From contig JAHZHZ010000016.1 in the NCBI GenBank assembly GCA_019419995.1, positions 1-53,756 of the forward strand: a stretch of DNA of 53,756 bases. The letters run 5' to 3'. Source of the DNA: Clostridiales bacterium (GTDB taxonomy: Bacteria; Bacillota; Clostridia; Christensenellales; Aristaeellaceae). The notes below the pieces were generated by a model that searched no databases, was not told the DNA's origin, and saw only the letters and a program-made list of their open reading frames with translations. This document shows positions 47,184-53,756 of this stretch, piece after piece (the stretch's first letter is position 1; every line of letters starts with the position of its first letter). A program made the translations under genes and the position numbers.

Positions 47184-48686
47184 TTATTCGGCCCAGCTCC
47201 AGTTATATACGCGGTAATTGCCCATGGCATCCGCTTGAACGCCCTGAAGATCTTTATTTGCCGCGATGCCGGCCATGGCAGTGTACAATGGAACAGTCAA
47301 CGCTTTATCGCCCATGGCGTGCTGAACCTGCTTGAAGGCATCCAGGCGGGTTTGCTCATCCAGGCTGGTGTGATTGGCGTCATAGCCCGCGTTAACATCC
47401 GGATCGTCCATTTTGCCGAAGTTCTGGCTCTGACCGCCGCGATACAGGGCATACAATTCTTCCAGATCGGCCATGCCCATGGAGAAGGTGACCAGGTTCA
47501 TCTCGTAATCAGCGCCCTTGAATACATCGTCAAACCAGGCATTGGATTCCATGAGCTCAATGTTGAGGTCAATACCTACATCGGCCAGATACGCCTGTAC
47601 AATTTCCAGGGGCTTTGCGTAAGCGTCGTTGGAACTGGCCTTCACGGTCAATTCAAAACCATCGGGGTAGCCAGCCTCGGCCAGCAACTGGCGGGACAGT
47701 TCAGGATCGTATTCGGGGCCCACATAGTCAAAGTCATAGCCCGGCACAAAGTTGGCATAGATGGCCTGGGCTACCGCGCCCTTGCCTTCCACCGCGCCAA
47801 TCATCACACCTTCTTTATCAATGGCATGGGCTACGGCCAGACGCAGTTTTTCATCAGCAAATCGGCTCTCAAAGTTGAAGATGATCCAGGTGGTAGAGTT
47901 GCCCAAAACTTCATTGTATTGGAGGTTTTTGTCGGCCTCTACATTGGGAACATCTGCCTGAGGCACCTTGGTGTGAACATCAATTTCACCATTTTGTAGG
48001 GCGAGTGTAGCTACGCTGTTGTCGGGCAGGATGCGGAAGGTAACATCTTTAATGGAAGGGGCACCCATGAAATACTCATCGTTAGCAGTGAGGGTGATTT
48101 TATCGCCGGTGGACCACTGCACAAACTTGTAGGGGCCGGTACCGACGGGATTGCGGCCGAAATCCACGCCAGATTCATAGTAGGCCTTGGGGAAGATGGT
48201 CATGTAATCGGAAGAGATGCACTCCATGGCCGGGCCATATTCAAAATCAAAGGAGAGCATGACATGCGTGTCATCGATTACTTCCATTTTATCCATTGCG
48301 GAAGTGGCAGTGTCCGCGTAGCCGGCATTGATGATGGTATTAAAGGAAAAAGCGACATCCTCAGCGGTCATCGTCTCCCCGTTGTGGAATTTTACATCGT
48401 CACGAAGAGTGAAAACGATGGATTTATTGTCATTTTCCCAGTGCCATTCAGTGGCCAGACAGGGCTGATAATTGCCGTCTGCGTCTTTAACAATCAGAGT
48501 ATCAAATACCTGACGGGAAACCATATTTACCGAGGTGGAAGCAGCAAGGCCACCGCAGAGGGTGCTGGGTTCCGACCAGAGGGCAATTACGATATCGTCG
48601 CGGGTCTCTGCGCCTGCGCACGTTGCGCCGACAAGGGACAGGGCAGCGATCAACATCAGGGCTACCAGGGTTTTCAATTTCTTCAT
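47184..48686 (-). CDS. Peptide ABC transporter substrate-binding protein (SBP family 5)
   Basis: A 500-residue extracellular solute-binding protein of the OppA/DppA/GsiB class. The signal peptide ends near CAGA-ETRDD. The sole Cys there (ATCAG) has Thr at -1, so it does not fit a lipobox well and the protein may be released or held by another means. Family features: LRDDVKFHNGETMTAEDVAFSF (about 95-116), NPVGTGPYKFVQW and LRLAVAHAIDKE. The ATG follows AAAAGGAGGAGC. It is the last gene of oppB-oppC-oppD-oppF-SBP, 70 nt after oppF. Peptides, nickel or glutathione are the family substrates; here peptides are most likely. Confidence 0.92.
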   Translation of the reverse strand: MKKLKTLVALMLIAALSLVGATCAGAETRDDIVIALWSEPSTLCGGLAASTSVNMVSRQVFDTLIVKDADGNYQPCLATEWHWENDNKSIVFTLRDDVKFHNGETMTAEDVAFSFNTIINAGYADTATSAMDKMEVIDDTHVMLSFDFEYGPAMECISSDYMTIFPKAYYESGVDFGRNPVGTGPYKFVQWSTGDKITLTANDEYFMGAPSIKDVTFRILPDNSVATLALQNGEIDVHTKVPQADVPNVEADKNLQYNEVLGNSTTWIIFNFESRFADEKLRLAVAHAIDKEGVMIGAVEGKGAVAQAIYANFVPGYDFDYVGPEYDPELSRQLLAEAGYPDGFELTVKASSNDAYAKPLEIVQAYLADVGIDLNIELMESNAWFDDVFKGADYEMNLVTFSMGMADLEELYALYRGGQSQNFGKMDDPDVNAGYDANHTSLDEQTRLDAFKQVQHAMGDKALTVPLYTAMAGIAANKDLQGVQADAMGNYRVYNWSWAE

Positions 48687-48756
48687 TACGGGCTCCTCCT
48701 TTTATTGATTCTGCGATTTTTATCTCCATCTCGCCCAGAGGCAGATGAATGCAAGA

Positions 48757-49716
48757 TTACAGGACGCCTTCTTGTAAGCGGCAGGCACAATAGTGACCAT
48801 TGGCATATTCTTGCAGAGGAATATCCTTCTGGCGGCAGGCGTCACAGGCGTGAGGACAACGCGGTGCAAAGCGACAGCCGGGTTGGGGATTGATGGGGCT
48901 ACTTACCTCACCGTGAAGAATTTCGCGCCGGATGCCGCGACGGGACAGATTGGGAATGGGAATGGCCTGAAGCAGCGCCCGGGTGTAGGGATGCATGGGG
49001 TGGGCAAAGATTTCCTCTGCGGGACCACGCTCCACACAATTGCCCAGATACATTACCGCTATTTCATCAGAGATGTGTTTTACCACTGATAGATCATGCG
49101 TAATGAACAGATAAGTCAGTCCCTTATCCTGCTGCAGATCCATCAGCAGGTTCAAAATTTGCGCTTGAATGGATACATCCAATGCCGATACCGGCTCATC
49201 GCAGACAATAAATTTGGGATCAAGAATTAATGCTCGTCCGATTCCGATGCGCTGGCGGCGGCCACCGTCCAATTCATGGGGATAGGTATTGACTAATCTA
49301 GCCGCCAGTCCCACAGTGTCCATCATTTTAAAGACCGCTTTTTCCAAATCGGCGGAATGACGGCATAGTTTACCGGCTATGAGCGGCTCCGCAATGATTT
49401 CAAAGACTGTCATGCGTGGGTTCAGGCTTGCGTAGGGATCCTGAAAGATGATCTGAGCCTGATTGCGGAATTGAATCAGTTCCCGTCGATTCATTTTGGC
49501 CACGTCCTGACCTTCAAACAGAATCTCGCCCCCGGTAGGTTCCAGCAGGCGCAATATGGTGCGGCCCAACGTGGATTTCCCGCAGCCACTCTCGCCAACA
49601 ACGCCCAGTGTGGAGCCCTTTTCAATGGTCAGGCTGACATCATCCACCGCATGCAGCAGTCCGCGGGGGGTATTAAAATATTTTTTCAAATGCCGGGTTT
49701 CAAGCAGTACACTCAT
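48757..49716 (-). CDS. oppF: Peptide ABC transporter ATPase (OppF/DppF type)
   Basis: A 319-residue ATPase with Walker A GESGCGKSTLGR, Walker B KFIVCDEPVSALD, and the C-terminal Cys-rich oligopeptide motif (GCRFAPRCPHACDACR). The ABC signature reads ELDGGRRQRIG in place of LSGGQ; the Ser-to-Asp change is also seen in other OppF/DppF-like proteins as I recall. The start at 49716 overlaps the oppD stop by 4 nt (ATGA). It pairs with OppD to drive peptide uptake. Confidence 0.93.
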   Translation of the reverse strand: MSVLLETRHLKKYFNTPRGLLHAVDDVSLTIEKGSTLGVVGESGCGKSTLGRTILRLLEPTGGEILFEGQDVAKMNRRELIQFRNQAQIIFQDPYASLNPRMTVFEIIAEPLIAGKLCRHSADLEKAVFKMMDTVGLAARLVNTYPHELDGGRRQRIGIGRALILDPKFIVCDEPVSALDVSIQAQILNLLMDLQQDKGLTYLFITHDLSVVKHISDEIAVMYLGNCVERGPAEEIFAHPMHPYTRALLQAIPIPNLSRRGIRREILHGEVSSPINPQPGCRFAPRCPHACDACRQKDIPLQEYANGHYCACRLQEGVL

Positions 49717-50699
49717 GATTGCGCCTCCTGTTCATAGCGATGGCAGCAGATCATGTGCCCGTCGATCACATGGGGCTGCGGACGCTGTGCCTTGCATTTT
49801 TCGGTGCAATAGGGACAGCGGGGATGAAACCGGCAGCCTGAGGGGAGATTGGCCGGATCAGCGATCAGGCCATCGATGGGATGCAGCCGGTCCGTATCCA
49901 CGTCCAGACGGGGAATGGAACCAAAGAGTCCCTCCGTGTAGGGATGGTGGTGTTTACCCTCAAAAATATCTTCTACCGTTCCGTTTTCCACAATTTCTCC
50001 GGCATACATTACAGCCACTTTGTCGCAAGTCTCTGCTACAATGCCCAGATCATGCGTGATCATAATCATGGAAGTGCCCAGCTTTTCCTTGAGCTGCGTC
50101 ATCATGGACAGCACCTGAGCTTGAATCGTCACATCCAGAGCGGTGGTGGGTTCATCTGCAATCAGCAGCTCAGGCTCACATGCCAGTGAAATAGCGATGA
50201 CTACCCGCTGCTTCATGCCGCCGGAAAACTGATGGGGATACTCATTTTTGCGCTCCGGTGGAATACCCACCAGACGAAACATTTCATCCACCCGCTGATC
50301 AATCTGTTCCTTTGTCATCCGTTTGTCATTGTGCAGGGCCAGCACTTCGGCCACCTGCTTGCCCACGGGAATGACGGGGTTAAGACTGGTCATGGGGTCC
50401 TGAAAAATCATGGAAAGCTGCTTGCCACGATATGCCAACATGTCGCCTTCCCGTACATTCAGCAGATCTACTCCGTCAAAGAAAATTTCACCGGAAGTGA
50501 TTTTTCCAATTCCTTTGGGCAAGAGGCGCAACAAGCTCAGTGCCAATGTGGTCTTTCCTGCGCCCGTTTCGCCCACCAGGCCCAATGTTTCACCTCGATT
50601 TACTGAGAGATACACTTGGTTGACAGCATTAACCACCATTTCATCTGTATGATATTCCACACTGAGATTCCGAATTTCCAGAAGGACATTTTCATTCAT
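49713..50699 (-). CDS. oppD: Peptide ABC transporter ATPase (OppD/DppD type)
   Basis: A 328-residue ATPase: Walker A GETGAGKTTLAL, Q-loop MIFQDPMTSLNPV, signature QFSGGMKQRV, Walker B LLIADEPTTALD, and the C-terminal Cys cluster GCRFHPRCPYCTEKC seen in oligopeptide transporters that can bind an Fe-S cluster or metal. The ATG at 50699 lies 13 nt after oppC. It is the partner of the OppF-type ATPase. Confidence 0.94.
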   Translation of the reverse strand: MNENVLLEIRNLSVEYHTDEMVVNAVNQVYLSVNRGETLGLVGETGAGKTTLALSLLRLLPKGIGKITSGEIFFDGVDLLNVREGDMLAYRGKQLSMIFQDPMTSLNPVIPVGKQVAEVLALHNDKRMTKEQIDQRVDEMFRLVGIPPERKNEYPHQFSGGMKQRVVIAISLACEPELLIADEPTTALDVTIQAQVLSMMTQLKEKLGTSMIMITHDLGIVAETCDKVAVMYAGEIVENGTVEDIFEGKHHHPYTEGLFGSIPRLDVDTDRLHPIDGLIADPANLPSGCRFHPRCPYCTEKCKAQRPQPHVIDGHMICCHRYEQEAQS

Positions 50700-50712
50700 C
50701 TGGCCTACCTCC

Positions 50713-51606
50713 TCAGTTTTTCAGCTTGGGATCCAATGCATCCCGCAATCCATCCCCGATCAAATTCAGAGACATGGCGGAAATCATGATGGCCAGGCCA
50801 GGAAAGATGACCAGATAGGGATAGTTACGCATGTGTTCGCGGCCATCAGAGAGCATCGTACCCCATTCCGGTGTGGGAGATTCCACGCCCAGACCGATGT
50901 AGCTCAGGCCGGCGATGGCCAAAATTGTGATGGCCAGATTTAGCGTAGCCTGCACGATGATGGGGCCCAGAGCATTGGGTAGAATGTGCTTGGAGAGAAT
51001 GCGCAGATCCGAAGTGTTACATGCCCGAGCCGCTTCGATGTATTCCTGATTTCGAATGGGAAGGATGGCAGATCGGAACACTCGGGTAAATCCTGGGATG
51101 ACACCTATGACACAGGCCAAACCTAAGTTGAACATTCCATTGCCGAGAGAGGCAACAATACAGATAGCCATCAGATTGAAAGGAAGAGCGTAGAACACAT
51201 CCATTATGCGCATGATTATGTTATCAACTTTGCCTCCATAATAGGCTGCTACTGCGCCCAGCATGGCGCCGATGACGGTGGCAATGGAAATGATGATCAG
51301 TGAAGCCGACAGGGAGATGCGCGTGCCCCATACTACCCTAGCCAATACATCTCGTCCATATTGATCTGTACCAAAGAGGTGCTGCCAACTGGGAAACTGC
51401 AACCTTTGACGCATATTCTGCTTGATGACATCGTCCTTGTAAGAGAGAAATAACGGACAACTTACAGCTACGAGTACCAGAATGAGCAGGATAATCAGCC
51501 CTGCCATAGCCGTGCGACTCCGGGCAAAGCGCCTGCATATGGAACCAAGCTGGCTCCGCTTTTTGTACTGGTTGAGATCATTGGAGCGGTTTGCGTTTGT
51601 TTTCAT
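50713..51606 (-). CDS. oppC: Peptide ABC transporter permease (OppC/DppC type)
   Basis: A 297-residue permease with an N-terminal cytoplasmic basic stretch, one leading helix (AGLIILLILVLVAVSC), the OppC motif HLFGTDQYGRDVLARVVWGTR (as two parts), and the EAA loop EYIEAARACNTSDLRILSKHILPN. The ATG at 51606 is 3 nt after the oppB stop, so translation is coupled. Confidence 0.94.
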   Translation of the reverse strand: MKTNANRSNDLNQYKKRSQLGSICRRFARSRTAMAGLIILLILVLVAVSCPLFLSYKDDVIKQNMRQRLQFPSWQHLFGTDQYGRDVLARVVWGTRISLSASLIIISIATVIGAMLGAVAAYYGGKVDNIIMRIMDVFYALPFNLMAICIVASLGNGMFNLGLACVIGVIPGFTRVFRSAILPIRNQEYIEAARACNTSDLRILSKHILPNALGPIIVQATLNLAITILAIAGLSYIGLGVESPTPEWGTMLSDGREHMRNYPYLVIFPGLAIMISAMSLNLIGDGLRDALDPKLKN

Positions 51607-51609
51607 GCC

Positions 51610-52557
51610 TTATGCCCTCGCTTTCCTGGGTCTGACGTACTGACTCTTAAGCCGCGGATCGATATAGACATACAAGACATCTACAATCAGATTCACAAAG
51701 CTGGTGGTCAGTGCAATAAAGAGCACCTCAGCCATGACCATGGGAACATCCAGCTGACGCACGGAGTTGATGGCCAGCGACCCCAGACCATTTAAGGTGA
51801 AAACCTGTTCAATGATCACCGTGCCACCTAACAGTCCGGCAAAATTCATGCCAATAATGGTAATGATGGGTAGCAGGGCGTTTCGCAACGCGTGCCCAAG
51901 AATGACCTGTTTTTCATTGGCTCCCTTCGCCCGGGCCATTTTTACATAGTCGGCGCGGATTACCTCTAACATGCTGGAACGGGTCATGCGCACCAACGTT
52001 GCCAGATAGGAGGCCGCCAGCGTAATCCATGGGAGGATATAGCCCGACAGCGAATCATTGCCCATGGCTGGAAGCCACGATAGCTTGAGGGCAAAGAGCA
52101 AAATCAGCAGCGTGCCCAGCCAGAAGGCAGGCATGGAGGAGAGTACCAGCGCGCCGCTGAGCGTCATGTTATCCAACAGGGAATACTGCTTAACTGCGGA
52201 GAGAATGCCTACCGGTATGCCGATGAGGACGACAAGGAACATCGAGCCCAATGCCAGACGTATGGTGGTGGGCAAACGGGCCAAAATTTCCTGAAATACC
52301 GGCAGATTAGTCCGCCAGGAGACGCCAAAATCTCCCTGCAAGGCGTTGGTAATATATGTAACATAGCGCGTCCAGAAGGGCTGATCCAGTCCCATTTCCG
52401 CACGCAGATTTGCCAAAGCTTCCGGCGTGGCTTTCATGCCCAGAATAATCTGTGCCGGGTCTCCCGGTGACAATTCCATCATGCTGAATACCAAAAATGA
52501 TATTCCCAGAATGACCGGAATCATGAGCAGCAGGCGTTTGCCAATGTAGCGTGCCAT
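51610..52557 (-). CDS. oppB: Peptide ABC transporter permease (OppB/DppB type)
   Basis: A 315-residue permease with N-terminal MARYIGKRLLLMIPVILGIS, the family segment LSPGDPAQIILG, and the EAA loop DYVKMARAKGANEKQVILGHALRN. The ATG at 52557 follows AGGGAGGAATAGAC; the longer frame from 52599 lacks a site. It is the first gene of the operon and lies behind a promoter with two copies of the TetR-type palindrome. Confidence 0.94.
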   Translation of the reverse strand: MARYIGKRLLLMIPVILGISFLVFSMMELSPGDPAQIILGMKATPEALANLRAEMGLDQPFWTRYVTYITNALQGDFGVSWRTNLPVFQEILARLPTTIRLALGSMFLVVLIGIPVGILSAVKQYSLLDNMTLSGALVLSSMPAFWLGTLLILLFALKLSWLPAMGNDSLSGYILPWITLAASYLATLVRMTRSSMLEVIRADYVKMARAKGANEKQVILGHALRNALLPIITIIGMNFAGLLGGTVIIEQVFTLNGLGSLAINSVRQLDVPMVMAEVLFIALTTSFVNLIVDVLYVYIDPRLKSQYVRPRKARA

Positions 52558-52656
52558 GTCTATTCCTCCCTCTGTGCGCACATGAACTGAAAGCTCCACT
52601 ATTGACAGTTGTTTTCAATTCATGTAAAATTAATTGTTAATGAGTCAGTGATATTT

Positions 52657-52718
52657 TTTGAACACGTTCAATAGATTGCGATTAGTGATATCATACATTG
52701 AACACATTCAATTGTCAA
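52657..52718 (-). promoter_or_regulatory. oppB promoter with two regulator palindromes
   Basis: Minus strand: TTGACA (52718-52713), 17-nt spacer, TATGAT (52695-52690), close to consensus. The spacer itself is a palindrome, ATTGAACACATTCAAT on the plus strand (52697-52712). A second copy, TTTGAACACGTTCAAT (52657-52672), lies just past the predicted start at about 52684. A protein bound to these would exclude RNA polymerase, which predicts repression by the divergent TetR-type gene. Confidence 0.85.
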
Positions 52719-52813
52719 GAAAAATTTTATTGATTTGACAATTTATTTTGGCGAAAGCCGACTTTTTATGTTGAAACAGGGGAATATGAAATGCAAAGGC
52801 GTGGGTGAATGCG

Positions 52814-53551
52814 ATGAACAAACGGGAACAGAGCATATATAAAATCCTTAAAAGTTCGCTGGAACTGTTCAGAAGCAACGGTTATCAGACTACCAGTATC
52901 CGACAAATTGCGGATCGAGGTGGGATTTCGCTGGGAATGGTCAATCATTACTTTGGAAGCAAGGAATTTCTGGGGGCTCAGGTGCTTTCGCTGCTGGACA
53001 GTTATACGGCAAACGCTCTATTTCATCGCCTTTCCTTTGATCAGGACCCTATTCTTTTCGATCTGGCCACAGTGCGGGTATTGTTCAACTACACTATGGA
53101 GCGGGGGTACAGGGAATTTTATCTGGATTCGCTTCGGTACGATTTTTTCTTCAACTATCTTTCCAGCCGACCAACGATTCTGATTGACGCTTTGAAAGAG
53201 CGTTATCACTTTGAAACCACCAGGGATGACATTTTGCTCTATTCCCGCTACTTGCCATACATGATGGAAAAGACATTAATCCTTAAGAAGGAAGAGGGTA
53301 TTTTCCCTACCATACCTTATGATGAGGTTCCCTATCGAATTTGTTTAACTGCTATGAGCCACTTTATTCCGGAGGAAGATATTCGATCCAGGGATGGGGA
53401 AAGTAGGCAGATTGCGGGAGAGATCTGCGCAGCGCTGGAAGATTTTCCACCCGACAATTTAATTCGAGAGTTTGCCCATCGCTTTGATTTGTCCATTCAA
53501 CATGGTTCTGAAGGCATGGTTGGGGATGGTCAATGTCACAATATCACCTGA
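52814..53551 (+). CDS. TetR/AcrR-family transcriptional regulator
   Basis: A 245-residue regulator with the TetR helix-turn-helix at 8-52: ILKSSLELFRSNGYQTTSIR, then QIADRGGISLGMVNHYFGSKEFL. The C-terminal ligand domain (about 60-245) is unusually Tyr/Phe-rich and shows no family I can name. GTG 52805 and ATG 52814 are in frame; GGGTGA lies 5 nt before the ATG, which I prefer. It is divergent from the peptide operon and placed between two of the three palindromes and the third, so it is the prime candidate to bind them. Its own -10 box is weak. The effector could be a peptide or another small molecule; this is unknown. Confidence 0.9.
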   Translation: MNKREQSIYKILKSSLELFRSNGYQTTSIRQIADRGGISLGMVNHYFGSKEFLGAQVLSLLDSYTANALFHRLSFDQDPILFDLATVRVLFNYTMERGYREFYLDSLRYDFFFNYLSSRPTILIDALKERYHFETTRDDILLYSRYLPYMMEKTLILKKEEGIFPTIPYDEVPYRICLTAMSHFIPEEDIRSRDGESRQIAGEICAALEDFPPDNLIREFAHRFDLSIQHGSEGMVGDGQCHNIT

Positions 53552-53610
53552 GGTAGCGTCCGCCACAATAGAGAACATAGAAAAATTTTTTGTATACAGA
53601 AAAAAGAGTA

Positions 53611-53650
53611 AAAAATCCGCCTGTATGTGTTGACAAACAGACGGATTTTG
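53611..53650 (+). terminator. Terminator of the TetR-type gene, overlapping the next promoter
   Basis: AAAATCCG-C-CTGT pairs with ACAG-A-CGGATTTT with one mismatch (about 53612-53649). The loop contains the TTGACA of the next promoter, so terminator and promoter share sequence. Confidence 0.65.
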
Positions 53651-53677
53651 TTATACTGATAATTGAACACGTTCAAT
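53630..53677 (+). promoter_or_regulatory. Promoter and operator of a gene beyond the right edge
   Basis: TTGACA (53630-53635), 16-nt spacer, TATACT (53652-53657), followed at the predicted start by the perfect palindrome ATTGAACACGTTCAAT (53662-53677). The target gene begins after base 53756. The remaining bases (53678-53756) hold an AT-rich leader with a TATGTAGGTGGT/ACCGCCACATA hairpin and no start codon I can support. Confidence 0.8.
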
Positions 53678-53756
53678 AAAACGCGAGATTTTTCAAATTA
53701 TAATTTGAAACCTCAAATTATGTAGGTGGTTATACCGCCACATAGGGATTTAATAA

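Noticed and set aside
48620..48640. Lipobox in the peptide-binding protein
   Set aside because: The candidate Cys is preceded by Thr rather than Gly, Ala or Ser, and a better signal peptidase I site follows directly.

Overview
The window is a chromosomal segment of a Gram-positive, low-to-mid GC Bacillota, most likely class Clostridia. The signs are strong AGGAGG-type ribosome binding sites, TTGACA/TATAAT promoters, T-box and lysine riboswitches, an Rrf2-IscS-IscU operon, BclA-like collagen proteins, YesM/YesN-type two-component genes and class III aspartokinase. I cannot name genus or species. No rRNA, tRNA, CRISPR array, prophage or insertion sequence is visible. The content is metabolic and regulatory rather than a mobile island.

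Layout. (1) 1-5.7 kb: a small lipoprotein, an HdeD-like membrane protein, the iscR-iscS-iscU iron-sulfur operon, and an HflX GTPase with an N-terminal JAMM-like domain. (2) 5.7-6.9 kb: a collagen-like protein with a BclA/C1q-like head. (3) 6.9-11.9 kb: a diaminopimelate/lysine locus (lysC, dapB, dapA, an M20 deacetylase, divergent dapH) of the N-acetyl pathway type. (4) 12.1-16.4 kb: argCJBD behind a consensus ARG box. (5) 16.4-20.7 kb: a membrane protein of unknown function, a YfcE-like phosphoesterase, an unusual AroE-like dehydrogenase, a PHP phosphoesterase and a sirtuin. (6) 20.75-22.9 kb: a lysine riboswitch controlling an NhaC-family (LysW-type) transporter that carries an exported four-CxxC domain. 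(7) 22.9-31.9 kb: a sugar-binding lipoprotein, sensor kinase and AraC-type response regulator, followed by a galactofuranose/ribose-type ABC transporter whose binding protein is a paralogue of the lipoprotein. This looks like a three-component sensing system next to its target. (8) 32-36 kb: malic enzyme, rlmH, a CPBP protease and ychF. (9) 36.3-38.3 kb: an alanine/sodium symporter behind a T-box with a GCC (Ala) specifier. (10) 38.6-41.2 kb: a non-lipoylated E2-like acyltransferase with an acyl-CoA ligase. (11) 41.2-44.6 kb: a homocysteine S-methyltransferase and a nucleotidyltransferase fused to a degenerate phosphoglucomutase-like domain. (12) 44.8-47 kb: a second collagen-like protein with its probable glycosyltransferase. 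(13) 47.2-53.6 kb: an Opp/Dpp peptide ABC operon and a divergent TetR-type regulator. Three copies of one palindrome place this operon, and a gene beyond the right edge, in the same regulon.

Amino-acid economy is the common thread. Lysine and arginine synthesis, lysine uptake under an L-box, alanine uptake under a T-box, and peptide uptake under TetR control all lie within 50 kb. The least-described items are the JAMM-HflX fusion, the signal-peptide-headed transporters (one with a zinc-finger-like exported domain), the E2-like protein with its catalytic His replaced by Glu, the phosphoserine-less mutase fusion, and the 69-bp collagen repeat that breaks the Gly-X-Y register once per unit. All functional calls rest on reading motifs by eye; no database search was run.
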